From contig JANNFX010000147.1 of NCBI GenBank assembly GCA_031380225.1, forward strand, positions 1 to 17,374: a stretch of DNA of 17,374 nt. The letters run 5' to 3'. How positions within the stretch are numbered: position 1 is the first letter of the stretch; every line of letters begins with the position of its first letter. The DNA comes from JANNFX01 sp031380225. Lineage in GTDB: Bacteria; Pseudomonadota; Alphaproteobacteria; Rhizobiales; Hyphomicrobiaceae. Shown here piece by piece: positions 8,076 to 15,122 of the stretch. Below the pieces are notes generated by a model. It saw only the letters and a program-made list of their open reading frames with translations, made no database searches and had not been told where the DNA came from. The position numbers and the translations under genes were made by a program.

Positions 8076-9668
8076 CTATTCTTTCTTTTCAGGCGCGTTT
8101 TGACCTGGTTGCTTAGACCATGAGTCCGGCCATGGAACGTCTTCACCCCACCTTTCTACCTGAGTGGCACCGCTTTGCGGCTGTGCAGGACCTACCACCA
8201 GCGCGCCGGGAGCTGAGCCAGGCGTTGGAGCATCTGATCTGGCTTCATAAGTGCTTGTTTCTAGATCTTGTTCGGTCCCGTGCCGCTGTCTGCCTGTCGG
8301 CGCGGGCACGAGTAAGCCGGCTGCGAACGAAAAGACAGCCATCATAGCGGCGGTGCGTAATGGGTAGTCGGCCATGGAATGCAGGAGCAACAGGGTAATG
8401 ACGACGGAGCCGGCTCGTGCGAGACCAGCATCAATTGGCTCAACGTACCCAAGCTTCGACGGAGATCTCCAAACAGCGATGCTACGTCTCAAAAACCAAA
8501 AGCCAAACAGAATTGCCAGAGCTAAGCCAGCAGCACCGCTTTCTAGCAGCAATTCCAGGGCGTCGTTATGGGCCCGGTTGGCGAACGAATTTGCCAGCAA
8601 ATCCTCGGGCTTATCGAACAGGCCATAGGCCTGGACAAAGGTGCCAGTTCCCGAGCCAAACGGCATAAAGGATTTGGCGGCTGCCCAGGTGTTGCGCGCG
8701 AATTGCACGCGCTGGTCGGCAAGTGGGTCGAATGCGAAGCGCTCTGCAACCCGGTAGAGTAAGAACTGCGTCAATAGCAAAACGCCAACAACTCCAGCTG
8801 CCAAAAGCAGTTTAATTGCCGTTGCCTTCTGAGGCGGATCAGCTCCCTGGTTGCGAAATCCTCTAGCCAATGGCCAGCAAAACAGCAAAGCTAAGATCGT
8901 CAATCCAAGGCCCATGCGAGACCGCGCCATCAATTCGCCAGCGAGAAAGACAGTGATCGCTAAAAGCGCCATTGCAGCCTGTATCATTGGTGCTGCTTTG
9001 CGGATTCCAGAATCGGCCAACAACTTGGCAGCCCACACAAAGGCAATGACGATCAATGAATATAGCAGCGCCGCGAAATGATTGCGGTTGGCAAAGAAGC
9101 CGACTGGTTCCGATGGGTTCGTGACGGCGTAAAACCGGAGTGCGCTGGCGGGACCTTGTGCCACTTGAAGCAGGCCCAGGAAGACAGAGACCACACCACC
9201 CGCGAGAAAGAGCAGGCTCAGTGCGCGCCGGCGTTCGAGGGGGATCCGCGAAACACCGAGAAACAATGCAATAGGCGGCAACAGGGACAGCACACTCAGC
9301 CAAGTTGTGCTTGGTGAAACGCTCAGCGGAAGCCATGGCAGCGGCTGGCCGGTTAGACCGAAATTTTCAACAATCACCGCGCGGCCAGGAAGCTTTGTCC
9401 AAATGTCAGGTGGCAGCGGAACCAGTTGGAGTAACGGCAAACCGCAGATGAGTGCCGCAGCGACGAACGGGCCGCTGCCAGATTGTTTTTTTTCGCGGGG
9501 ATCGGTCAGCCAACGGTAGAAAACCGCAATCAAGAGTGGAATTGCGATCAATTGCAATGCGGCGTCGCCAGCAAATCCTTGTCGTGACCCGCCGCCGAGC
9601 ACAAGACTAGCCAACACGACAAGCGCGGACATGCCAAAGAGTGTTGACCGCGATCGCAATTGAACCAC
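8076..9668 (-). CDS. O-antigen polymerase/ligase-like membrane protein (Wzy_C superfamily)
   Basis: A 530-residue polytopic membrane protein with about ten or more hydrophobic helices between residues 12 and 455 and a hydrophilic, Pro/Gly-rich tail from about 458 to the end. The hallmarks of the Wzy/WaaL superfamily are visible: GFFANRNHFAALLYSL at about 190-205, the Ser-Arg dipeptide in ELMARSRMGLG (245-255), then a large loop ending in NRAHNDALELLLESG (364-378), where the His is typically essential. In this context polymerisation of flipped repeat units in the periplasm is the likely role, rather than ligation to lipid A core. The start is a GTG at 9668 with GGGAA about 11 bases upstream; an in-frame ATG at codon 13 is an alternative. 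A strong terminator upstream (9738-9766) implies that it has its own promoter. Confidence 0.85.
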   Translation of the reverse strand: MVQLRSRSTLFGMSALVVLASLVLGGGSRQGFAGDAALQLIAIPLLIAVFYRWLTDPREKKQSGSGPFVAAALICGLPLLQLVPLPPDIWTKLPGRAVIVENFGLTGQPLPWLPLSVSPSTTWLSVLSLLPPIALFLGVSRIPLERRRALSLLFLAGGVVSVFLGLLQVAQGPASALRFYAVTNPSEPVGFFANRNHFAALLYSLIVIAFVWAAKLLADSGIRKAAPMIQAAMALLAITVFLAGELMARSRMGLGLTILALLFCWPLARGFRNQGADPPQKATAIKLLLAAGVVGVLLLTQFLLYRVAERFAFDPLADQRVQFARNTWAAAKSFMPFGSGTGTFVQAYGLFDKPEDLLANSFANRAHNDALELLLESGAAGLALAILFGFWFLRRSIAVWRSPSKLGYVEPIDAGLARAGSVVITLLLLHSMADYPLRTAAMMAVFSFAAGLLVPAPTGRQRHGTEQDLETSTYEARSDAPTPGSAPGALVVGPAQPQSGATQVERWGEDVPWPDSWSKQPGQNAPEKKE

Positions 9669-9737
9669 TGGCAGTCGTTCCCGTTGATAGGCACTGCTGC
9701 ATTGGAGCAGAAGCCCGATAAATCCAAGAACTATGTC

Positions 9738-9766
9738 AAAAAAAAAGGTGGGCGACTGGGCCCACC
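9738..9766 (-). terminator. Rho-independent terminator of the small secreted-protein gene
   Basis: On the minus strand, a perfect seven-pair stem GGTGGGC/GCCCACC with a six-base loop (stem arms at 9760-9766 and 9747-9753) is followed directly by nine T residues (9746-9738). It lies about 25 bases after the stop of the 9791-10186 gene and before the polymerase gene. It should make the small gene largely a separate transcript. Confidence 0.88.
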
Positions 9767-9790
9767 CTTGTGATTTTAAATCAGCCCTAC

Positions 9791-10186
9791 TTACGGGCTC
9801 GCAGGTGCGTCGTCGTTGTTATCGCCAGATGCAACGATTGCAATAATCCCGCCCGCAGCGGCAACTCCAGCGATCACGCCCAGGTCCAACCCAGCCAAGC
9901 CTCCCGGTGCAACTCCCTTGCAAGGCGACGTCGCTTTGACGGTCTTAACTTGACCCGGCTTAACCCGTTCGAAGCAACCGTCATCGTAGACGATCTCGCC
10001 AGCGCTATCTTTGGCAGCCATGACCTTGTCGCCAGGGTTCGCGGGTGACGCGAGAACAACCTGAGACCAGCCACTACCTGAGTTTACGGAAACAGTGCCG
10101 GTTGAGACCGTGACGGTCGCGGCGAAAGCAGGGGTCGCTGCCAGTGCAATACAAGACAACGCTACCAATCGGAGAACAGCACGCAT
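9791..10186 (-). CDS. Small secreted FecR-like protein with C-terminal hydrophobic segment
   Basis: A 131-residue protein of unknown function. Residues 1-22 form a Sec signal peptide (MRAVLRLVALSCIALAATPA then FAATV, probable cleavage after AFA). The mature part looks like a mini FecR-type beta domain: alternating V/T strands (TVTVSTGTVSVNSGSGW), LASPANPGDKVMA, then IVYDDGCFERVKPGQ and a second Cys in ATSPC. Cys71 and Cys89 could form a disulfide. A glycine-rich hydrophobic helix at about 97-119 is followed by an acidic tail ending DAPASP, suggesting membrane association. The ATG at 10186 is preferred because GGTGGAG sits six bases upstream; using an ATG at 10201 would place that site inside the gene. 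A strong terminator follows. Its strong ribosome site and separate transcript suggest good expression. A link to the polysaccharide is inferred from location only. Confidence 0.75.
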   Translation of the reverse strand: MRAVLRLVALSCIALAATPAFAATVTVSTGTVSVNSGSGWSQVVLASPANPGDKVMAAKDSAGEIVYDDGCFERVKPGQVKTVKATSPCKGVAPGGLAGLDLGVIAGVAAAGGIIAIVASGDNNDDAPASP

Positions 10187-10331
10187 GACAAACTCCACCA
10201 TACAGAATAGAAATCCTATCTAGTCGAGCTAACATAAGGTCCGGCGACTTGCAAAATGTAAGACCAACATAAGCGCATTAATGGGCACCACTGTGTTGAA
10301 AAGGTTACTACGGACGATCTGTGCGAACTTG

Positions 10332-10347
10332 TTTGGCAAATGCCAAA
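10332..10347. promoter_or_regulatory. Near-perfect palindrome, candidate operator in the divergent intergenic region
   Basis: TTTGGCA and TGCCAAA form seven-base arms around a two-base AA centre. The site ends nine bases before a TTGACA hexamer facing the plus-strand operon. This spacing and symmetry fit a dimeric regulator site upstream of or overlapping RNA polymerase contacts. No regulator gene is in the window, and I cannot assign a family. Confidence 0.45.
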
Positions 10348-10356
10348 ATTTGAGGT

Positions 10357-10387
10357 TTGACATTACTGTTGTGCGCGTTGCTATTTT
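10357..10387 (+). promoter_or_regulatory. Candidate sigma-70-type promoter for the phosphatase/export operon
   Basis: A perfect -35 hexamer TTGACA (10357-10362) is followed after 19 bases by TATTTT (10382-10387), or after 18 bases by CTATTT. The spacing is on the long side. A separate TATAAA at 10438-10443 lacks a good -35 and lies so near the first codons that its transcript would have almost no leader. The rest of the 265-base gap (10187-10451) contains no further gene that I can support. Confidence 0.35.
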
Positions 10388-10451
10388 GCACAGGTAATGG
10401 AGCAACAAGGGATGCGGTATCCCCTTGAAAAGTCTACTATAAATAATTGAA

Positions 10452-11345
10452 TTGGCGAGTATTCGCGTGATCGACCTACATAGCCACATCTTGCCCGGCA
10501 TCGATGATGGGGCGGCAAATATCGAGATGTCATTGGCCATGGCGCGTGCGTGGGTTGCAGACGGCGTGACCGTGGTTGCGTGTACGCCGCATATTCTACC
10601 GGGACTGTATCACAACACCGGTGTTCAGATCCGCCAAGCGGTGGCTGAATTGCAATTTCGACTGGACCAGGAAGGTATTCCGCTTCAACTCGTTGCCGGG
10701 GCCGACAATCACATCGTTGGCGACTTCGCAGGTCTCATTCAGTCAGGCCATTTGCTGACCTTGGCCGATACTCGTTACGTGCTGGTCGAGCTTCCACATC
10801 ACGTCGCTCCTGCGCGGTTGGACGATTGCTTTTTCGGGATCCAAGTCGCTGGTTTCGTTCCAGTTTTCACGCATCCTGAGCGTTGTACCTGGATCAAGCA
10901 ACACTATACTGCCATTCAACGTTTGGCCCAGTCCGGGGTTTGGATGCAAATTACCGCTGGATCCTTGATCGGGGCCTTCGGTGGGCAGCCGAAATACTGG
11001 GCCGAAAGGATGCTGGACGAAGGCTTGGTCCACATTTTGGCGTCTGATGCCCATGACACCTCCCGGCGGCCGCCAGTGTTGTCAAAGGGCCGCGATGCAG
11101 CGGCAAAGCGTGTCGGCCTTGACGAAGCTGAGAACTTAGTTCTCAGACGACCGCTGGCTATGCTAGAGAATAAGCTGGCAGGTCAAATTCCTATGCCCGG
11201 CCAGGTACAAAGTTCAAGGGTGGGTAATGCGTATAGAGACGACACAGGCCGCGAGGCCGTCCGCGCAAGTGCCAGCAGCAATGTTGCCGGCAGCAGTAGT
11301 GGTTTTCGCTCTGTTACTGACCGGCTGCGGCGCTTCTTTAACTGA
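10452..11345 (+). CDS. CpsB/YwqE-type metal-dependent tyrosine-protein phosphatase (PHP superfamily)
   Basis: Up to 297 residues, belonging to the PHP-fold phosphatases that act on bacterial tyrosine kinases. The metal ligands appear in order: DLHSHILPGIDDG at 8-20 (His10, His12), CTPHILPG at 44-51 (His47), GADNHI at 83-88 (Asp85 where Gram-positive CpsB has Glu), VELPHH at 112-117, FTHPER at 139-144 (His141) and ASDAHD at 197-202. It should dephosphorylate the Wzc-type kinase encoded two genes downstream, controlling export. The translation start is uncertain: TTG at 10452, or GTG at 10467 with GGCGAG seven bases before it; both keep the first metal motif. The last 119 bases overlap the export lipoprotein gene, and the Ser/Arg-rich tail (about 256-297) has no counterpart in the catalytic core. 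Confidence 0.88.
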   Translation: MASIRVIDLHSHILPGIDDGAANIEMSLAMARAWVADGVTVVACTPHILPGLYHNTGVQIRQAVAELQFRLDQEGIPLQLVAGADNHIVGDFAGLIQSGHLLTLADTRYVLVELPHHVAPARLDDCFFGIQVAGFVPVFTHPERCTWIKQHYTAIQRLAQSGVWMQITAGSLIGAFGGQPKYWAERMLDEGLVHILASDAHDTSRRPPVLSKGRDAAAKRVGLDEAENLVLRRPLAMLENKLAGQIPMPGQVQSSRVGNAYRDDTGREAVRASASSNVAGSSSGFRSVTDRLRRFFN

Positions 11346-12072
11346 CACTCCACAATCCGGACTGGCCCCAGGTTTGGCCGCCACATCGACCGGCGCTGTC
11401 ACTTCCGCGACCGATATTGCAAGTGCGAATTCGTCCTTTAACCAGGTTGCTGCGTCTGTGCCCGAAGTTGCGCACGCGTCAAAGGTTGCTGACAAGCTGA
11501 CTGCCGTCGCAACGCCCGGCAGCACAGCCTACAAAATCGGACCGTTAGACGTTTTAGATGTTTCAGTTTTCAAGGTTTCTGATCTCTCGAAGACCGTCCA
11601 AGTCGCTGACAGCGGCACGATCAACTTACCTTTGGTTGGCGAAATTCAAGCCACAGGCAAAACGGCACAAGATTTGGAGCGCGATCTAACCAAGCAACTT
11701 GGCGCAAAATATTTGCAATCGCCGCAAGTGACGGTGTTCGTCAAAGAATACAACAGTCAGCGCGTAACGCTCGAAGGTGCAGTTAAGAAGCCGGGAGTTT
11801 ACCCGATCAAGGGCAGGAATTCACTGTTGCAGTTCCTCGCCACAGCGGAAGGTTTGGACGCTAATTCAGATTCGAACGTTCTCGTTTTCCGGACCACGAA
11901 TGGCAAGCGGACCGCGGCAAAATTTGACGTCGGCGAAATTCGCTCGGGCAATGTCCAGGATCCTGTCATCCAATCGGGCGACGTGATCGTTGCCGGGTCG
12001 TCAGCGGTGAAAGAAACCGTCAATGGACTGCTAAAGCTAATACCGGCTGTCGGCATGTTTGCTGCGCTTTAA
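11227..12072 (+). CDS. Wza-like polysaccharide export outer-membrane lipoprotein
   Basis: A 281-residue predicted lipoprotein. The signal peptide contains basic residues and PAAVVVFALLLTGCG, with Cys34 as the lipidated residue. A low-complexity linker runs to about residue 98. The Poly_export domain begins at YKIGPLDVLDVSVFKV (102-117), with INLPLVGEIQATGKTAQDLE (132-151) and SPQVTVFVKEYNSQRVTLEG, followed by an SLBB-type beta-grasp repeat (GAVKKPGVYPIKG...LLQFLATAEGL...VIQSGDVIVAG). It is shorter than E. coli Wza and resembles single-SLBB exporters of ExoF/GumB type. It would form the outer-membrane outlet coupled to the Wzc-type protein downstream. AAGGGTGGG just before the ATG is a reasonable ribosome site. 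A start at 11281 would remove the basic N-region, so 11227 is preferred despite its 119-base overlap with the phosphatase gene. Confidence 0.9.
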   Translation: MRIETTQAARPSAQVPAAMLPAAVVVFALLLTGCGASLTDTPQSGLAPGLAATSTGAVTSATDIASANSSFNQVAASVPEVAHASKVADKLTAVATPGSTAYKIGPLDVLDVSVFKVSDLSKTVQVADSGTINLPLVGEIQATGKTAQDLERDLTKQLGAKYLQSPQVTVFVKEYNSQRVTLEGAVKKPGVYPIKGRNSLLQFLATAEGLDANSDSNVLVFRTTNGKRTAAKFDVGEIRSGNVQDPVIQSGDVIVAGSSAVKETVNGLLKLIPAVGMFAAL

Positions 12073-12158
12073 AACCTTGGGGTGATAGCGAACATTGACC
12101 AAGACAACAATTCGCGCACCTACCAGCGCTGAGTGACACCTGGCGATACGCGATATCC

Positions 12159-13943
12159 ATGAACGCTGAGAATTTAGACAATCGGGCCAGTTTAGGGAAG
12201 CTTGTAAAGGCAAGCGGGACCGTGCCGGCTGTTCGCGACCCGTATTCATCGCCCGGGGGCTACTCAGTCACTGCGGAATTGCCTGTCGACGGCCGCATTG
12301 ACTTGCTTGAATATTGGCGCGTCGTCCTAAAGCGGAAATGGCTGGTCCTCGGAACTATTGCCGGGTGTTTGACGGTTGGCGCCTTGATGACGCTGTTAAC
12401 AACACCGCTCTACTCCTCAACGGTGCGCCTGCAGATTGATCGCAACGTTGCTAAGGTGGTCGAGGGTGGCAATGTCACTCCGGTCGAAGGGTCTGACAAC
12501 GAATTCTTGAGAACCCAAAATGAATTACTGCTTAGCCGCAGTATGGCTGAGCGCGTCGCATCGATCTTGAGACTAGGCGAAGACCAAGCCTTCTTTAGAT
12601 CACGCAATGCATCGTTGATCGGCTCGGCAATGAAATTAGTGTCAGGAGGGGAAAAGGTTTCTGAGCCCAGCACCGGCAGCGCAGCTGGCCGCGAACGCGC
12701 GGCAGCCTCGATAATCCTCGAAAACCGGTCTGTCCGCCCGTTGCCGGGCTCGCGCATCGTCGACATATCGTATTCGGACCCATCGCCAGTGCGAGCTCAG
12801 AGTATTGCTGCTGCATTTGCCGACGCGTTCATTGCGTCCAATCTCGACAAGCGTTTTGAAGCCAACTCGTACGCCAAGACGTTTCTTGAAGACCAGATCA
12901 AGCAGCTCAAGATCCGCCTGCAAGACTCCGAGAAAGTCGTGTTGGACTTCGCGCAAAAAGAGCAGATCGTTGCGGCTAACGAAAAGTCTTCAATTGCCGA
13001 AAACAACCTTGCCGCCGCTAACGCCACGCTTGGCAATTTGATTTCCGAGCGCATCAAGAATGAACAACAGTGGAAACAAGTTGAAAGCGCCACTGCGATC
13101 AACCTGCCACAGTTGCTGACGAACGGCGTCATCGATGGGTTGCGAGCCAAACGAAATGCGCTTGTAACCGAGTATCAGGAAAAGTTTGAAACATTTAAGC
13201 CGAGCTATCCGGCGATGGTTCAGATCGACAACAAGATCAAGGAAATTGACCGCCAGCTTGCGACCGAAGTCACGACGATCAAGAGTTCGCTGAAAGCGGC
13301 ATACGAATCGTCTCTCAGTCAAGAAGCCGAGACCAAAGCCCGCATTGAGACGTTGCGAGCCGACGTGCTCGATCTGCAAAAGCGCAGCATTCAATACAAC
13401 ATTCTCAAGCGTGAAGTTGATACCAATCGCTTGCTCTATGATGGTTTGTTGCAGCGCTACAAGGAAGTCGACGTTGCCGCTGGAGTCGGCTCGAACAACG
13501 TTTTTGTCGTTGACAAGGCGCAAGTGCCTGGTGGACCGTCTTCGCCAAATTTAATGCGCGCGCTGTTGATTTCGCTCGGGCTCGGGCTCGGCCTGGGTGT
13601 CGGTTCTGCCTTCCTGCTTGACCGCATCGACGACACCATCCACTCGGCTGAAGAAGTCGAACGGATAACTGGACTGACAACGCTCGGGATCATTCCCAAG
13701 GTCGGCGCTGACTCGACCGTCGAAGTCGAATTGGCCGATCCTCGCAGTGCGTTCTCTGAAGCCTACCGTTCACTCAGTACGTCACTGCAATTCTCGACCG
13801 AAAAGGGTCTGCCGAAAACACTGTTAGTGACCAGTGCAGGGCCATCAGAAGGCAAATCGATTACGTCGGTTGCGATCAGCCGTCATTTCGCGACCATGGG
13901 CCTTAAGGTGCTGCTGATCGATGGCGATTTGCGCAAGCCGTAG
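12159..13943 (+). CDS. Wzc/ExoP-type polysaccharide co-polymerase and tyrosine kinase, cut short by an amber codon
   Basis: The first 594 codons of a gene whose full frame runs to 14471. A cytoplasmic leader precedes IDLLEYWRVVLKRKWLVLG (about 47-65) and the first membrane helix. Then comes a Wzz-type chain-length domain with a long coiled-coil region (about 230-430), the GNVR-like LLYDGLLQRYKEVDVAAG, a proline-marked segment (AQVPGGPSSP) and a second helix with a Gly-Leu repeat (LGLGLGLGVG). The kinase half begins near 525. Walker A is SAGPSEGKS (559-567, Lys566) and Walker A' is VLLIDGDLRKP (584-594). TAG at 13941-13943 ends the frame directly after RKP, before Walker B. The truncated product could still act in chain-length control but not as a kinase. 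A sequencing error or translational readthrough are alternatives to a true nonsense mutation. No strong ribosome site precedes the ATG. Confidence 0.85.
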   Translation: MNAENLDNRASLGKLVKASGTVPAVRDPYSSPGGYSVTAELPVDGRIDLLEYWRVVLKRKWLVLGTIAGCLTVGALMTLLTTPLYSSTVRLQIDRNVAKVVEGGNVTPVEGSDNEFLRTQNELLLSRSMAERVASILRLGEDQAFFRSRNASLIGSAMKLVSGGEKVSEPSTGSAAGRERAAASIILENRSVRPLPGSRIVDISYSDPSPVRAQSIAAAFADAFIASNLDKRFEANSYAKTFLEDQIKQLKIRLQDSEKVVLDFAQKEQIVAANEKSSIAENNLAAANATLGNLISERIKNEQQWKQVESATAINLPQLLTNGVIDGLRAKRNALVTEYQEKFETFKPSYPAMVQIDNKIKEIDRQLATEVTTIKSSLKAAYESSLSQEAETKARIETLRADVLDLQKRSIQYNILKREVDTNRLLYDGLLQRYKEVDVAAGVGSNNVFVVDKAQVPGGPSSPNLMRALLISLGLGLGLGVGSAFLLDRIDDTIHSAEEVERITGLTTLGIIPKVGADSTVEVELADPRSAFSEAYRSLSTSLQFSTEKGLPKTLLVTSAGPSEGKSITSVAISRHFATMGLKVLLIDGDLRKP

Positions 13944-14471
13944 CTGCACATCAAGCTTGGCCTCGACAACTCGATGGGACTTAGCAACTACCTGACCGGC
14001 AGTATGACGCCGCCACAAACATTCCAGAAGACAAATATTCCGACGCTGGCGTTCATGGCGTCTGGGCCGCTGCCGCCGAATGCCGCCGACCTGCTCGCAG
14101 GTGCCGGGTTGCAGTCACTCATGACGACGGGGCTCGATGTGTTCGACCTCATCCTTATCGATGGTCCGCCGATCATGGGTCTCGCAGATGCGCCAATTCT
14201 ATCGAATGCGACCAGCGCAACGATCTTTGTCGTTGGTGCTGGACAAGCCCGCACGGGATTAGTTCGCGGCGCGCTCCGGCGCCTTCAAATGTCGCGTAGC
14301 CCGGTGATTGGCACAGTAATGACCAAGTTTGATTCAAAAGCCGCCGGTTACGGCTATGGCTACGGATACGGTTATGGCTACGGCTATGGTGGGGTCGGCC
14401 AAGCTTACGGTCAAAACGTAGAGGCCGCGGCGCCCCGGCCGGCGATCAGCAACCGGTCTGAGGGCGCATAA
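13944..14471 (+). pseudogene. C-terminal remainder of the Wzc/ExoP tyrosine kinase, in frame after the amber codon
   Basis: The reading frame continues without shift for 175 sense codons after the TAG. It begins LHIKLGLDNSMGLSNYLTG, the segment that normally follows the DxDxR-KP motif in BY-kinases. Walker B is present as LILIDGPPI (Asp668 in full-frame numbering), then a typical VVGAGQARTGLVRGALRRL helix. The C-terminus has seven consecutive Gly-Tyr units (730-743) plus one more Tyr at 750, matching the tyrosine cluster autophosphorylated in this family. The first ATG is at 13974, ten codons in, with no ribosome site. Separate translation would lack both Walker A motifs and should be inactive. 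Conservation of every expected motif implies that the interruption is recent, readthrough-tolerated or a sequencing error. Confidence 0.75.
14346..14390 (+). repeat. GGY-TAY hexanucleotide repeat encoding a Gly-Tyr tail
   Basis: Seven tandem hexamers of form GGN TAY encode alternating Gly and Tyr at the kinase C-terminus, followed by one more Gly codon. The Gly and Tyr codons vary between units (GGT/GGC/GGA, TAC/TAT), so the repeat is kept at protein level and is not a fresh slippage product. Tyrosine clusters of this position are the autophosphorylation sites of BY-kinases. Confidence 0.85.
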
Positions 14472-14476
14472 GTCCA

Positions 14477-15103
14477 ATGGCGAGCATTGTAATCGTCAAA
14501 CTCGCACTCGACTTGCTACACCTGCCATCGCGTGTGCGCCAGGCGCGCGATGAGCCGCTGCCGGCGGGTGTTCAAGATCTGATTGCGATCGCTGCAGGAC
14601 ATGAGGCCATACTGCTGGAAGCGGCAACAGCGACGGAGCGGCCGCCTGCGGTCGTGCGCGGCGCCGCGAATTTCTACATTGAACAAATATTGATGGCTCC
14701 GGGTTCGGATAGCTACAGGGTTCTAGGCGCTTCGCCTGACATGGTGGCTGCAGAACTTCGACGCAATATGACATTGCTGGTCAAGTGGTTGCACCCGGAT
14801 GCCGGTATTACGCACGAACGCCACGCTTTCACGAGCCGTGTTACAGCAGCCTGGGATGACCTCAAGACCCGAGAACGGCGAGCGCAGTACGATGCCGAGC
14901 TGGTCTCTCGCCAAGCCAAAGCCAGGCCAAAACAGGTGCGAAAGCGACCGCCAAACACGGCGGCAAAATCGCCAGCTGCACCAACCAAGAAACCCAGTCC
15001 AAAGCGGTTCATTCGAATTCCGATGCAGCAAAGCCTCGGTGGCCGCCAACCTGGGCGGTTGCGGCGCACGTTGTTGTACCTCCTCGGCCTCAAGCACAGT
15101 TAA
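14477..15103 (+). CDS. J-domain (DnaJ-like) protein of a polysaccharide operon
   Basis: A 208-residue protein with a C-proximal J-domain at about 78-142: SYRVLGASPD, then helix II ending in LVKWLHPDAG with the HPD triad at 106-108, and helix III/IV FTSRVTAAWDDLKTRERRAQYDAEL. The N-terminal 75 residues (LDLLHLPSR..., LPAGVQDLIAIAAGHEAILLEAA, FYIEQILM) form a helical region that I do not recognise from well-characterised co-chaperones. No zinc-finger or Gly/Phe region is present, so it is a type III J-protein, presumably recruiting DnaK. Residues 143-190 are Lys/Pro/Arg-rich, and RRTLLYLLGL near the end is short and hydrophobic. It starts five bases after the kinase frame ends, so it is co-transcribed. 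A role in assembly or turnover of the export machinery is inference only. Confidence 0.8.
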   Translation: MASIVIVKLALDLLHLPSRVRQARDEPLPAGVQDLIAIAAGHEAILLEAATATERPPAVVRGAANFYIEQILMAPGSDSYRVLGASPDMVAAELRRNMTLLVKWLHPDAGITHERHAFTSRVTAAWDDLKTRERRAQYDAELVSRQAKARPKQVRKRPPNTAAKSPAAPTKKPSPKRFIRIPMQQSLGGRQPGRLRRTLLYLLGLKHS

Positions 15104-15122
15104 CAATGTGGTGCGTCCACCC

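Noticed and set aside
10438..10443. TATAAA as the main -10 box of the export operon
   Set aside because: No acceptable -35 lies 16-18 bases upstream, and transcription would begin almost on the TTG start. It is kept only as a minor possibility.
10187..10451. Small RNA or leader peptide in the divergent gap
   Set aside because: No terminator-like hairpin with a T-run and no ribosome-site-plus-ORF combination is visible beyond the promoter elements.
12990..13523. 177-codon open frame on the minus strand
   Set aside because: It is antisense to the coiled-coil part of the Wzc-type gene and has no recognisable motif; its openness follows from the codon bias of the real gene.
13572..13600. CTCGGG tandem repeats as a regulatory or slippage element
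   Set aside because: They encode the Gly-Leu-rich second membrane helix of the Wzc-type protein, and a Gly-rich helix there is typical of co-polymerases.
13974..14471. Independent small ATPase gene starting at the ATG after the amber codon
   Set aside because: No ribosome site, no Walker A, and its sequence is the exact continuation of the kinase. It is better explained as a remnant or readthrough part.
14799..15122. N-terminal extension of the TPR protein by 108 codons
   Set aside because: It lies out of frame within the J-domain gene and shows no domain. The signal anchor directly follows the ATG at 15123.
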